Below are positions 50,702-59,662 of a stretch of 64,000 nt of DNA, piece after piece. The position numbers and the translations under genes are program-made. This DNA comes from Chloroflexota bacterium (GTDB lineage: Bacteria; Chloroflexota; Anaerolineae; VGOG01), in NCBI GenBank assembly GCA_030611885.1, contig JAUWOY010000001.1:1-64000 (forward strand), in the 5' to 3' direction. A model generated the notes under the pieces. The model was not told the DNA's origin, ran no database searches, and saw only the letters and a program-made list of their open reading frames with translations. How positions within the stretch are numbered: position 1 is the stretch's first letter; each line of letters begins with the position of its first letter.

Positions 50702-51263
50702 CCTCATCTCCGATCAGGAAAATCTTCTCGTGGGTCAGAACATCTATGACGAAGGAATGTCCCTGGCTCACCCGCTCCTGCCACTCCCCCACACTGAAAA
50801 GCGTGTAGTTCACCGCCCGCCCCACTTCCTCTTCGATGCTATCAATGGCGTTATCCAGAGCATCCAGGTCCACATCGCCGATGACCATCAGGTCCATGTC
50901 GCTAGAGGCCAGCTCGGTCCCCCTGGCCGTGGAGCCATAGATAAAGGCAACTCGAACGTCCGCCAATGTCGAGAGTGCTTCCCTTAACGTGTCGCCCACC
51001 GCCTCAGTTTTTATGATGAGGCGTTTGAGTTCAGGGAACAGGAAATGCTTCACATTGGCCTGGTAGTAGGTGGCATTAGCGCGACGCTCACTCAGGAGCA
51101 GCTCGATTTGGGCCAGGTTTTGGAGTTCCTGGCGGACGTTGTTGTAGGTCTCGCCGGTGAGTCGGGCGATCTGGCGGATGTAGAACGCCTCGGTTGGATG
51201 GGTGAGAAACAGGGTGAGGAGCCGCACCCGAACCCTGGATGTGAAAAGCCTTTCGAGCATCGC
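50664..51263 (-). CDS. HTH-fused MNT-type nucleotidyltransferase (MntA-like)
   Basis: An N-terminal winged-helix domain (about 1-80: TSRVRVRLLTLFLTHPTEAFYIRQIARLTG, NVRQELQNLAQIELL) followed by a minimal nucleotidyltransferase domain with FIYGSTARGTELASSDMDLMVIGDV (GSxxxG, DxD). This is the antitoxin/AMPylating partner of HEPN toxins; the HTH could autoregulate. The start at 51263 follows AGGA; a longer frame to 51362 is across a repeat. Overlaps the HEPN gene. Confidence 0.85.
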   Translation of the reverse strand, partial: AMLERLFTSRVRVRLLTLFLTHPTEAFYIRQIARLTGETYNNVRQELQNLAQIELLLSERRANATYYQANVKHFLFPELKRLIIKTEAVGDTLREALSTLADVRVAFIYGSTARGTELASSDMDLMVIGDVDLDALDNAIDSIEEEVGRAVNYTLFSVGEWQERVSQGHSFVIDVLTHEKIFLIGDEDDLPTLGTGGAN

Positions 51264-51318
51264 CACTATCCTTTCGATGAACCCTTCGTCATACCCTTCG
51301 TCATGCTCAGGGGGGACC

Positions 51319-51618
51319 TCAGGACATCGCCCTGTGAACATCTGTGTTGTTCGATTGACCACTTTTAATGCTCATTTTACTACCACGAGGCCGGATTGTC
51401 AAACTTCCGCCTTTGTCCCATTTGGCCCCTTTTGGAGTCTGGACTCGAAACGTCTCACACAGACAAAGCCCAGGATCACGCCGCCAGCCAAGCCCAGGTA
51501 CCAGGCCGGGGATGCCAAGATGACCCAATCCGGCCAGGTCTTCAGCCAGATTGGTCATCAACGCGCCAGTTGAAGCAATGTCCGGCCCGAAATACGTTGA
51601 AAGCAACAGAATGCGCAT
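51319..51618 (-). pseudogene. Fusion remnant: GT4 glycosyltransferase start joined to another polysaccharide gene's end
   Basis: The first 30 codons (MRILLLSTYFGPDIASTG, LMTNLAEDLAGLGH) are the typical N-terminus of a WcaI-like GT4 enzyme. After this the sequence switches to one where another frame encodes WYLGLAGGVILGFVCVRR, a membrane helix like the C-terminus of chain-length determinant (Wzz-like) proteins. Most of both genes is gone, so a deletion joined them. Lies next to a RelE-type TA pair. Confidence 0.6.
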
Positions 51619-51621
51619 CGT

Positions 51622-51882
51622 CTACCGATAGACCTTGCTTAGGTGTGCAATGAGCAAGACGGTAACTTCACGCTCCTGCTCATCAACCTGGTATATCACT
51701 CGCCAATCTCCTACCCGATAGCGAAAATGGCCGGTAAGAGGTCCCTTGAGTCGTTTGATATTCGGATGCCTATACGGGTCCTCCCGGAGATACCGGAAAC
51801 AACGATTGAGTTTGCGAACCAGAACGGGGTCGGCCTGCTCGTAGGAGTCTTGAGCCTCACGGGTCAGGAACACTTCATACAT
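51622..51882 (-). CDS. RelE/ParE-family toxin
   Basis: An 86-residue toxin: MYEVFLTREAQDSYEQADPVLVRKLNRCFRYLREDPYRHPNIKRLKGPL, GHFRYRVGDWRVIYQVDEQEREVTVLLIAHLSKVYR; typical RelE fold with the conserved Arg-rich strand. It overlaps its antitoxin gene by 8 bp. Predicted mRNA-cleaving translation inhibitor. Confidence 0.9.
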   Translation of the reverse strand: MYEVFLTREAQDSYEQADPVLVRKLNRCFRYLREDPYRHPNIKRLKGPLTGHFRYRVGDWRVIYQVDEQEREVTVLLIAHLSKVYR

Positions 51883-52120
51883 CGCGGCGGATATCCTCGA
51901 AGCGTACTACTTGGCCCAGTTCTGCCTGTTGCATGGTCTTGCGAAAGGCTTCTTCAAAACCAGGTATGTTCAAGAGTTCCTGAGTAGCTTCTGAGCTCTC
52001 CCGCTCCTCCAGGTAGGCCAAGAAATCGCTGGCCACCTGCAATCGCTCCGGAGAGAGCCTCCGCAAACGATGCTCTGTCTCCTCAAGCAATGCCGATCGT
52101 GTCTGAGTAGCTGTCCTCAT
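51875..52120 (-). CDS. RelB/prevent-host-death-like antitoxin
   Basis: An 81-residue protein upstream of and overlapping the RelE-like toxin. ALLEETEHRLRRLSPERLQVASDFLAYLEERES is a likely dimerisation helix; the C-terminal PGFEEAFRKTMQQAELGQVVRFEDIRRDV is the toxin-binding tail. Gene order and overlap are those of a type II toxin-antitoxin operon. The GAGAAGG site precedes the ATG. Confidence 0.82.
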   Translation of the reverse strand: MRTATQTRSALLEETEHRLRRLSPERLQVASDFLAYLEERESSEATQELLNIPGFEEAFRKTMQQAELGQVVRFEDIRRDV

Positions 52121-52152
52121 TTACCTTCTCCTTTTGGAGTTAAGTGACTAGT

Positions 52153-52314
52153 CAATGTCATTAAGATAAGGGAGCGAGCGTCGGCCGAGTAGGTCTGGAG
52201 TGCAGCGGAAGACCGTATCGAGGCCACGCGAGCGGCTTTTGCAGTAGATTGAGCCGCGCCTTGGTCTCGATACGCTACGCTACTCGACCGGCGGCGCTTA
52301 ACTTAATGACATTG
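52153..52314. mobile_element. Miniature inverted-repeat element with 10-bp direct repeats
   Basis: A 162-bp element with perfect 13-bp terminal inverted repeats (CAATGTCATTAAG at 52153-52165, CTTAATGACATTG at 52302-52314). Exact direct repeats AGTGACTAGT flank it at 52143-52152 and 52315-52324, as a target duplication. The interior has GTATCGAGGCCA / TGGTCTCGATACG, shared with 1-75. Confidence 0.85.
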
Positions 52315-52336
52315 AGTGACTAGTGCATGCCAGTTT

Positions 52337-52515
52337 TGGGGCAAGTGTCATTGCGAGGCGTTTTTTGCCGAAGCAATCTCCTCCGATATAGGTGGGGGAT
52401 CGCTTCCCTTCGGCAGGCTCAGGACAGGCGGCGGAAAAGCGCCGCCTCACGATGACACCTGGAGTTTCTGCCCGTATGAGTAGCGCGACTGCGCTATGGA
52501 GCAACTCGCAATGAC
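52337..52515. repeat. TGTCATTGCGAGG-type repeat
   Basis: GTGTCATTGCGAGG at the left, CTCGCAATGACA at the right, with internal GAAGCAATCTCC and CTTCGGCAGGCTCAGGAC units. Same family as 46476-46579 and 54826-54972. Gene-free. Confidence 0.65.
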
Positions 52516-52589
52516 AGAGAATGGTTGGTGAACTTACGCCATCGTGCTAGTATTCGATTAGAGGGATGGTTTACAATTTGGTTGACACT

Positions 52590-52690
52590 TTCATCCTGTC
52601 AACGAATGAAGCAACGAATAAACGAATAAGTTTTGACAGCAGATCTCATTCGTTTATTCGTTTGGTATTCGTTGACAGAGGGAGCCGGGC
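52590..52690. repeat. Inverted AACGAATAAACGAAT repeat
   Basis: AACGAATAAACGAAT (about 52612) and ATTCGTTTATTCGTT (about 52647) form an imperfect hairpin just downstream of the 52707 gene on the minus strand, possibly terminating it. Confidence 0.55.
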
Positions 52691-52706
52691 CATTAGCTTA
52701 ATTGTG

Positions 52707-54122
52707 CTAGAATGCCCCTCTTCCTTTGAGCACCAGTCCAATAGTCTTCCAGAGAATCTGCAGATCCAGCCAGAGCGAGTAGTTCTGGATGTAGTACAGG
52801 TCATCTTCGATGTGCAAGTGCAGGGGCTTGTCGCTGCGGCCACTGATGGCCCACCAGCTCGTCATGCCCTGGGGCACGGCGAAACGCTTGCGTTGCCAGG
52901 TCTCATATCGCTCTACCAGCCAGGGCATCTCTGGCCGAGGTCCCACCAGGCTCATGTCTCCCTTGAGGACGTTGAAAAGCTGCGGCAGCTCATCAAGGCT
53001 CGTTCGACGCAGCCACCGCCCCACCCGTGTGACACGAGGGTCGTCTCTAACCTTATGGACGATCTCACCATCCTCGCTGAGCCGGGTGACCTCAGCCCAG
53101 TGCTCTTCAGCTACGGCTATCATGGAACGGAACTTGTACATCCAGAAGATCTTCCCATTCTCCCCCATCCGCTGTTGTTTGAAGATAACGGGGCCTGGGG
53201 AATCCAATTTGATGAGAACGGCGATGAGGAGCAGTAAGGGCCAGATCAGCAAGAGCAAAGCAGTTGTAGCGACGAGATCGAACAGGCGCTTCACGAAGAG
53301 CTGAAAGCCATCAATAGCCGGTTCGCGCAATCCGATCATGGGAATGCCGGCGAAAATGCCTACGTGGGCGCGGGGAAAAGCCAGATCGAAGAAATCGGGC
53401 ACCACTTTCACTCGAACGGGGCACTTCTGTAGCTCGGCTATCAAATTGGCCAGACGACTTCGCTCGTGATGTTTCAAGGCAATAACCACCTCTTCAACGT
53501 TATAATCTTCCACCACCTCGCAGGCCTGGTCCAGGGTGCCAAGCACAGGCAAGCCCTCAAGCGTCACCTCTTGTTTATGGGAATCCTCAGCCAGAAACCC
53601 AACCGTTTCCAGGCCCATGTAGCGGTATCCTTCCAAAGCCTGGGCAACCTCACGCCCCAGCGAGTCCGCACCGATGATCAAAACGCGGGTCATGCCCTGA
53701 TGGTGGCTGCGGCGGAGGCGAAAGAAAGCTCGCAGCACAGCACGATAGCTTGTAAGAAGAGCAAGGTCTGTTAAGAAAAAGTACACAAACAGGTAGCGGG
53801 GAACGTCGCGGTAAGTGAGATAGAGGAAACCAGCGAGGCTGAAGGCGGCCAGAGTCGTGGCCAGAATGACGAGCGGAAACTCGTCCACAGCTCTGAACAC
53901 CCGATTGGGGTCATAAAGAGATAGCACCATGAAGATCACGGCCCAGATCAAGACCACCAGCCCATAGACCTCTAAGGGCACGTGCGCCATCTCCCAGGGA
54001 ACCCGGTCTCCATAGGGCAGGCGAAATCGGAGCACGCTGGCTACGTACAGGGCGCACTCGGTGAGGACGAGATCCATGGTAAAGAGGAACACCATGTAAC
54101 TAGTATTGAATCTCTTGAACAT
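52707..54122 (-). CDS. Polyprenyl-phosphate sugar phosphotransferase, second copy (WcaJ/WbaP-type)
   Basis: Second initiating transferase of the window. Four N-terminal helices, central domain RVLIIGADSLGREVAQAL, and the C-terminal catalytic domain with KRLFDLVATTALLLLIWPLLLL, YKFRSMIAVAEEHW, VTRVGRWLRRTSLDELPQLFNVLKGDMSLVGPRPEMP. 471 residues. Clearly diverged from the 44973 gene, so likely a different sugar or glycan. Its start lies within the end of a HicB-like gene. Confidence 0.92.
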   Translation of the reverse strand: MFKRFNTSYMVFLFTMDLVLTECALYVASVLRFRLPYGDRVPWEMAHVPLEVYGLVVLIWAVIFMVLSLYDPNRVFRAVDEFPLVILATTLAAFSLAGFLYLTYRDVPRYLFVYFFLTDLALLTSYRAVLRAFFRLRRSHHQGMTRVLIIGADSLGREVAQALEGYRYMGLETVGFLAEDSHKQEVTLEGLPVLGTLDQACEVVEDYNVEEVVIALKHHERSRLANLIAELQKCPVRVKVVPDFFDLAFPRAHVGIFAGIPMIGLREPAIDGFQLFVKRLFDLVATTALLLLIWPLLLLIAVLIKLDSPGPVIFKQQRMGENGKIFWMYKFRSMIAVAEEHWAEVTRLSEDGEIVHKVRDDPRVTRVGRWLRRTSLDELPQLFNVLKGDMSLVGPRPEMPWLVERYETWQRKRFAVPQGMTSWWAISGRSDKPLHLHIEDDLYYIQNYSLWLDLQILWKTIGLVLKGRGAF

Positions 54123-54384
54123 AGGAACATTCCCCTAATCTGATTGCGGATTGCAGATTGCGGATTGCGGAATAGGTATAGGCGGGAACCTCAACCTCTA
54201 GACTCTGGATCGTGAGAGGCAACCCTCTCTCCTGGCGTACTTCCAGGCACAGTTGAATGGCCTCCTGGATATTCTGCAAAGCTTCCTCGTCCGTCTTCCC
54301 CTGACTCATACAACCGGGGATAAGGGGGCACTCCACGACATACCATCCTTCCTCATCTTGATAGATCGTTACAGGAAACCTCAT
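54100..54384 (-). CDS. Orphan HicB-like antitoxin with repeat-derived tail
   Basis: MRFPVTIYQDEEGWYVVECPLIPGCMSQGKTDEEALQNIQEAIQLCLE is the HicB partial RNase H-like fold. The usual HicA toxin gene is not found next to it. The final about 20 residues (YSAIRNLQSAIR) come from GATTGCGGATTGCAGATTGCGG tandem repeats, so the native C-terminus was replaced. The stop lies within the following sugar transferase. Confidence 0.75.
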   Translation of the reverse strand: MRFPVTIYQDEEGWYVVECPLIPGCMSQGKTDEEALQNIQEAIQLCLEVRQERGLPLTIQSLEVEVPAYTYSAIRNLQSAIRLGECSYVQEIQY

Positions 54385-54589
54385 AACTCCCTCCCTCTTT
54401 TCCTCATCAAGCGTTCAGCGCTCAGATTTGGTTTTCCAGGTTTGCATGGTGAGCTAATTATACCATACCGGAAGGTGAAAGACAAACTCGCCGCTTCACC
54501 CCGCACTCCCTCGGAGGCCGGTCTTTTCGCGACGAGTTTATAACCAGTGAAGGATAGTCTTTCCGGGTGACTACTTTGGCATATCCGGA

Positions 54590-54972
54590 GAGCGCGGGAA
54601 CACGGAAGCACGGGGAGCATGGAAGCACGGAAGTTCCGTGACTCCGTACCTTCCGTGCTTCCGTGTTCCAAACGCTAACGGGAATTGTTTCCCTTCACTT
54701 CGACAACCCTTCGACAGGGCTCAGGACAAGGCTCAGTACAAGCGACAACCCTTCGACGGGGCTCAGGACAAGGCTCAGGACAAGGCTCAGGACAGGCGTC
54801 GCTCCGCTTCTACTCAGAAATTTCCCTGTCATTGCGAGCCGCAGGCGAAGCAATCTCCACGCAGCTACTTGGGGATTGCTTCGGCGGAAAAGCGCCGCCT
54901 CGCAATGACAAAAGCTCGCGCCAGTTTCTGCCCCCTACGGATGGCGCACCGCGCCATGGAAGACTCGTAATG
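54590..54972. repeat. Dispersed repeat cluster
   Basis: GGAACACGGAAGCACGG / CCGTGCTTCCGTGTTCC inverted pair (54597-54668); multiple CCTTCGACAGGGCTCAGGAC units in tandem (about 54705-54800); a TCATTGCGAG-type unit (54826-54912). Gene-free. Confidence 0.65.
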
Positions 54973-55003
54973 ACAGGCTGGGTAGTTACCTTTCAGGGAG
55001 CTC

Positions 55004-56611
55004 CTATGATGGAACCACAGTTTCGGATTGAGCCTGCTCATGACCCTGTGTCGCCAGGTGATCGGGCGCCAGGTTATGGCTGTGTACATACAACATAGCC
55101 GCGAGGCCCATGAAAAACCAGGCGACGATGCTGGGCTTGGTTCCCCACAATGGGGCGTCCACCAAGCCGTGGGTTATCATGGCAATGAGACTGGCGAAGA
55201 CACCGGCAGCTAGTGCTTCAAGATCTGCTTGTCCGGAGTCGCGAAACGTGTGCCACGCCCGCCAAGCCATAAGTAAACATGAGGTCAGGATGGCAACGTA
55301 GACCACGAGTCCTGGAATGCCCAAATCCACGCCTACTTGCAAGAACAGGTTGTGGGCGTGGGTGGGCTGCCAACCACGCACAAACGGGAAGAGTAGTGAT
55401 TGAATTTCCGAAAATGTACCTATGCCGATGCCAGTGAACGGCATAGCTCTGAGCATGTGCATTGCACTGGACCACACTTCCTGCCGGCCAGTCCACCCTT
55501 TGGCCGGCCCGGCTGAGAGGAGTAGGTCACCCACTGCACCAAAACCAATTACCCTTGTCGCAAGATAGGTGGCAAATATTGCAACAGGCAGGGCCAACAG
55601 CAACCTCCTCTTGTACAGGATCAGTAGAGCAAACAAGCCCATTACCAGAGCGACTATAGCTCCACGCGACTGCGTGAATCCCAATGCTACGAAAAGCACG
55701 AGACCAGCAAAGCCAATAACAACCTTGAGCCAGCGAAGTGGCGTGGGTGATTGTGAGGAGAGCTGACGACTGAATCGGCCACGCCAGAGCAGGGCAACTA
55801 AAACGAGCAGGGTCATGGACAATATAGCGGCCAGGATGTTGGCATCGAGGGTCTCGCTGGTGACCGGGCTTAGTCGGCTATAGGCCCATTCGAGGAAGAA
55901 ACGACTGGAGCTCCAAGTTACGATGAGTGGAGCGGTGAGCGTGAGCACAGTGGCCATGATTATCAGGCCGGCCACTGGTAGCCACAAGCTCAATCTAGTA
56001 TGGCGAAGGTTTGCGAGACCATAGAAAACGCCAACTCCAACGGAGAGTTGATTGACATAGTCTAAGCTTCTTGGCCGATCAATTGAGATGAAAAGACCCA
56101 CTGTCATCATTACAAGCAGGCCCAGGAACAGTGGGTCGGGGAGTGTGAAGTGGGTCGGATGGCGATATGTGACCAGCCGGCAGAACCACGGGAGGGCGAG
56201 TAAGACCCATCCAGCGATCTGTAGCCAGTGCGGAAAGCGGCTGGCGAATAGCAGGAATGGTGCTACGAATCCCGTAAGGTGGAACTGATGATCAGCTACC
56301 CAACGGATGAGCCATTTCCAGCCTTGCGCCTCATCCAGACGAATGTCTGGGACAACACAGGCCGCATTGATGGCTGATTTTGTCTTGGGCTTCTGGATCG
56401 CTTCCACAAGTTTGGGTTGTGTAAGAATTCCAAGTTTGTCACATCGTTGGTACGAAATGAAGACGCCACCAAGGACGGCCAGCCCGAGGGTTAGATAAGG
56501 TGGGTCGTTTAGAAAGGCAATCGCAAGTAAAGAGATTACCATCCAGTACAGTAGACTGGTGGCCAGGTCCAGAAATGCTCCTAATTTGGGCGAACGGGTG
56601 CCAGTGCGCAT
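55004..56611 (-). CDS. O-antigen ligase/polymerase family membrane protein
   Basis: About 535 residues, 11-13 hydrophobic segments. Signature LFVALGFTQSRGAIVALVMGLFALLIL and the large loop with FTGIGIGTFSEIQSLLFP, THAHNLFLQVGVDLGIPGLVVYVAIL, the catalytic region of Wzy_C proteins. Start uncertain: ATG 56611 has no good ribosome site; a TTG at 56656 would add 15 residues. Joins the WecG-type gene upstream on the same strand. Confidence 0.85.
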   Translation of the reverse strand: MRTGTRSPKLGAFLDLATSLLYWMVISLLAIAFLNDPPYLTLGLAVLGGVFISYQRCDKLGILTQPKLVEAIQKPKTKSAINAACVVPDIRLDEAQGWKWLIRWVADHQFHLTGFVAPFLLFASRFPHWLQIAGWVLLALPWFCRLVTYRHPTHFTLPDPLFLGLLVMMTVGLFISIDRPRSLDYVNQLSVGVGVFYGLANLRHTRLSLWLPVAGLIIMATVLTLTAPLIVTWSSSRFFLEWAYSRLSPVTSETLDANILAAILSMTLLVLVALLWRGRFSRQLSSQSPTPLRWLKVVIGFAGLVLFVALGFTQSRGAIVALVMGLFALLILYKRRLLLALPVAIFATYLATRVIGFGAVGDLLLSAGPAKGWTGRQEVWSSAMHMLRAMPFTGIGIGTFSEIQSLLFPFVRGWQPTHAHNLFLQVGVDLGIPGLVVYVAILTSCLLMAWRAWHTFRDSGQADLEALAAGVFASLIAMITHGLVDAPLWGTKPSIVAWFFMGLAAMLYVHSHNLAPDHLATQGHEQAQSETVVPS

Positions 56612-56693
56612 GTCAACTGAGTTGATCGGAAACCTCTTTCCGCTTTCACCAATCAAAGATGCCTAATGTAGCACTGTGACACATGATAGGAGT

Positions 56694-57464
56694 TCACTTT
56701 AGTGGGTATCTTCGCAACTCCAGCGCTTGCGCCAGCACCAGCAATACAAACAGCGGATTGTTGACCAGATACCGCCGCCACAGCCGTCGGGGTTCAGTCA
56801 ACAGTCGAAAGAGCCACTCCAAGCCATTGCGCTGCATCCAGCGTGGAGCCTGCTTTTTCCGACCGGTGAGGAAATCAAAAGCCGCACCGACGCCGATAAG
56901 AACGGGGGCCTTTACGCGGCTGATATGGGCGGCCATCCATCGCTCCTGTTTAGGAGATCCGAGGCCAACCCAGACCACGTCCGGGCTGGCCTCATTGATC
57001 ATCTGCACGGCTTGATCATCCTCCTCTGGCGTCAAGGGACGAAAAGGAGGAGAATAAGTTCCTGCGATGACCAAGCCAGGAAAGCGACGTTGGAGATTCG
57101 TCGCCAATTGCTCCGGGACACCCTCGGCACCACCGTAGAAGAAGTGGCGGTATCCCAGTTCGATCGAGCGCTGACAGAGCGCCAGCATCAGATCTGGGCC
57201 ATACACACGGTCTACATAGTGGTAGCCACGGAGTCGGCTCAGCCAGACGAGAGGCATCCCATCCGGCGTAGTCATACCGCTGGCATGGTAGATGCGGCGC
57301 AGCTCGGGATCGCGCTGGCACTCCATTACGCTATGGACTGGAGTGACGCAGACGTAATGGGATTCCCGGTGGGCAATCCAGCCCTCGATGACCTCAAGGG
57401 CGATGTCCATATTGATAGTACTGATACCCACGCCCAAAATATTGACCCGTGGAGGATTCTCCAT
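56694..57464 (-). CDS. WecG/TagA/CpsF-family glycosyltransferase
   Basis: GT26 enzyme that adds ManNAc(A) or a similar sugar to a lipid-linked intermediate. RVNILGVGISTINMDIALEVIEGW, TPDGMPLVWLSRLRG, RHFFYGGAEGVPEQLATNLQRRFPGL, PDVVWVGLGSPKQERWM and GVGAAFDFLTGRKKQAPRWMQRNGLEWLFRLLTEPRRLWRRYLVNNPLF are diagnostic. 256 residues, full length. Within the minus-strand polysaccharide operon. Confidence 0.94.
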   Translation of the reverse strand: MENPPRVNILGVGISTINMDIALEVIEGWIAHRESHYVCVTPVHSVMECQRDPELRRIYHASGMTTPDGMPLVWLSRLRGYHYVDRVYGPDLMLALCQRSIELGYRHFFYGGAEGVPEQLATNLQRRFPGLVIAGTYSPPFRPLTPEEDDQAVQMINEASPDVVWVGLGSPKQERWMAAHISRVKAPVLIGVGAAFDFLTGRKKQAPRWMQRNGLEWLFRLLTEPRRLWRRYLVNNPLFVLLVLAQALELRRYPLK

Positions 57465-57488
57465 ACATCTCCCGTATGTCAGAACTTA

Positions 57489-58682
57489 TTACGCTTTACT
57501 TGCTCCTCGATCCACGGATATGTAAGTTCGATCCCCTCCTTGAGGGACACCTTGGCCTGTGACGTACTCAATCGCCTGCCGGAAGCCCAACACCATCCGC
57601 TCGTTGTCCCAACCGGCAATGATTCGTCGGGCATTCAGACCGAGTTCTTCGCGCAAATCTAGGTTATCCAGAATACGCCGTAAGGCCTGAGCCAAGGCGA
57701 TGCTATCGCGCTCCGGCACCACAAACCCGTTGACCTCATCCTGCACTAGCCCGCCAGCAGTCGCGCCCACCGCGTCAGTGGCTATGACCGGCACGCCCTG
57801 GTTGAAAGCCTCGTTGACCACCAGCCCCCACAGTTCTTTCCCTTCAGGGAGGGTGATTGAAGACAACACGTAAACCCAGGCCAGAGCATAGTATGGAACC
57901 GCTTGCTCTGGAGGGACATAGCCGGCAAAGCACACGTGGTCTGCTATCCCTTTTTCCTGCGCAAGCTGCTCCAGGCGTGACCGCTCAGAACCCGTCCCGG
58001 CCAGAATCAGCACAGCATCATCCCGCTGTAACGATGCGAAGGCCTCCAACAAGTAGGGGAGTCCTTTGACCTCCTCCAGCCGCCCCAGGTACAGCACCAC
58101 CTTTTGCCCTGGTGGAATTCCAAGTGTTTTACGCAAAGTGGCCTTTTCTTCCTCCGAGACTTTGTGGCTATAGACACTGTTATCCACCGCATGGGCAGCC
58201 ACAAAAATCCGCTTTGCTGGTACCTCTTCACTCACCAGATAGCGTTTCACGTGCTCACCGTAAACCACGATGGCATCGGCATGTCGATAGATGTAGCGGG
58301 TGAGCGGAAAGGCCAGGCGATGAAAAGGCGTCTGCAAGCGCATCCAGATGCCGGTCCACAGGATAAATGGCTTGCGCTTAAGACGAGAGATGAGATAGGT
58401 GACGGGCAGGGCAAAGCGGCCGTTGATACACTTGATGTAGATATTATAATTCCCGCGCCAGAGCCTCCAGGGGAGCGTAGGCGTGACCCGCGCCCGTCCC
58501 AAGCGAAAACCAGGCAGGTATTCATAGTGGAAGGCCCCAGTACGTACACCATGCTGTTGTTGCCAATACCAGTCGTCGCCAGCAGAGAAGAAATAATAGT
58601 CCACATCCTGGCAACGGGCCAGAAATTCAAAGGTCTTAACTCTATAGTGTGGGCAGAAAGTAGTCACAAATGCTAATTTCAT
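57489..58682 (-). CDS. Family 4 glycosyltransferase
   Basis: GT-B fold retaining transferase. KLAFVTTFCPHYRVKTFEFLA at the N-terminus, the phosphate-binding VLYLGRLEEVKGLPYLLEAF, GTGSERSRLEQLA, and the EX7E-type region KELWGLVVNEAFNQGVPVIATDAVGATAGGLV. 397 residues. ATG 58682 overlaps the stop of the next upstream gene (4-bp overlap), so they are coupled. Confidence 0.92.
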   Translation of the reverse strand: MKLAFVTTFCPHYRVKTFEFLARCQDVDYYFFSAGDDWYWQQQHGVRTGAFHYEYLPGFRLGRARVTPTLPWRLWRGNYNIYIKCINGRFALPVTYLISRLKRKPFILWTGIWMRLQTPFHRLAFPLTRYIYRHADAIVVYGEHVKRYLVSEEVPAKRIFVAAHAVDNSVYSHKVSEEEKATLRKTLGIPPGQKVVLYLGRLEEVKGLPYLLEAFASLQRDDAVLILAGTGSERSRLEQLAQEKGIADHVCFAGYVPPEQAVPYYALAWVYVLSSITLPEGKELWGLVVNEAFNQGVPVIATDAVGATAGGLVQDEVNGFVVPERDSIALAQALRRILDNLDLREELGLNARRIIAGWDNERMVLGFRQAIEYVTGQGVPQGGDRTYISVDRGASKA

Positions 58683-59629
58683 CTGAACCACTGAATCATA
58701 TAATTACTTGAAACTCGTCTGCGTTCCATTACAAGTTTTCGCTTGCGCAATGCCCTAGGTAAAATTCTAATAAACTCGACAATGCCCAAAAGCGATGATC
58801 TCTCAAAGAGGACTAAATACCCTAGAATTTTCAAGTCATACCACAAGATATAAGGTAAATGCCTCAGAAACAATACAGGTAAATCGTTTTTCACAATCGC
58901 CAGGTATCTATTCTTGATAGCATGTAGCTTGATCTCACGTGACATTTGCTTTCTAGAACTCGGCTTGAAGCTTCTGTCGTGATAGGCTACAGCAGTCGGG
59001 ACATAAACACACTTCCATCCTAGTAATTGTGCTCGCCATGATAAATCCAGGTCTTCTTTGTGCGCAAAGAAATCTTCATCAAAGTATTCATCGCCCAGCT
59101 TTATGTCCTCCAACATCTCCATTCTATATAAGGGGGCAGCGCCGTCTGCGCCAAACACGTATTCGCGCGCATTAAACTTCCCATCGTCTCTTTGTAGATG
59201 TCCTCGCAAATATTGGCGTCGCACCTTGCTAACAGCAAGACCGGCACCATCTAAAATACCTCCTCCTGGTAGGTAAAGCTTACCCGCTGCTATGCCTACA
59301 GCCTTACTTTCTAACAGTGTGCTAAACATATTCTGAATGTAGGTAGGCGTCATTATGACGTCGGGGTTAAGCGGCATAATGAAATCTGTATCTGCAAGCC
59401 TAATAGCTTGATTATGCGCGCGACAAAATCCTTGATTCTTTGTATTTCTAATAACAACAGCATTTGGGTAGCACTGTTCTACAAATTCAGGTGACCCATC
59501 ATGTGATGCATTATCCACCACAATGACCTGGAAATCTTGGAACGTTTGCCTATGAATCGCTTCTAAACAGGACGACAATTGTTTGATACTATTCCAAGTC
59601 ACGATGTTCACAGACACCTTGGGATGCAT
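58679..59629 (-). CDS. Family 2 glycosyltransferase (rhamnosyltransferase-like)
   Basis: SVNIVTWNSIKQLSSCLEAIHRQTFQDFQVIVVDNASHDGSPEF, GFCRAHNQAIRLADTDFIMPLNPDVIMT (DxD-type), EYVFGADGAAPLYR and HKEDLDLSWRAQLLGWKCVYVPTAVAYH are as in WbbL-type rhamnosyltransferases. 316 residues. Overlaps the following GT4 gene. The DNA here becomes noticeably more AT-rich than upstream. Confidence 0.9.
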   Translation of the reverse strand: MHPKVSVNIVTWNSIKQLSSCLEAIHRQTFQDFQVIVVDNASHDGSPEFVEQCYPNAVVIRNTKNQGFCRAHNQAIRLADTDFIMPLNPDVIMTPTYIQNMFSTLLESKAVGIAAGKLYLPGGGILDGAGLAVSKVRRQYLRGHLQRDDGKFNAREYVFGADGAAPLYRMEMLEDIKLGDEYFDEDFFAHKEDLDLSWRAQLLGWKCVYVPTAVAYHDRSFKPSSRKQMSREIKLHAIKNRYLAIVKNDLPVLFLRHLPYILWYDLKILGYLVLFERSSLLGIVEFIRILPRALRKRKLVMERRRVSSNYMIQWFR

Positions 59630-59662
59630 CTAGTGACTCCACATTATTGAGGTAGCGCGTCT

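Noticed and set aside
54690-54800. CRISPR-like array of CTTCGACAGGGCTCAGG units
   Set aside because: Units are unevenly spaced, have no unique spacers of constant length, and the same unit is scattered across the window.
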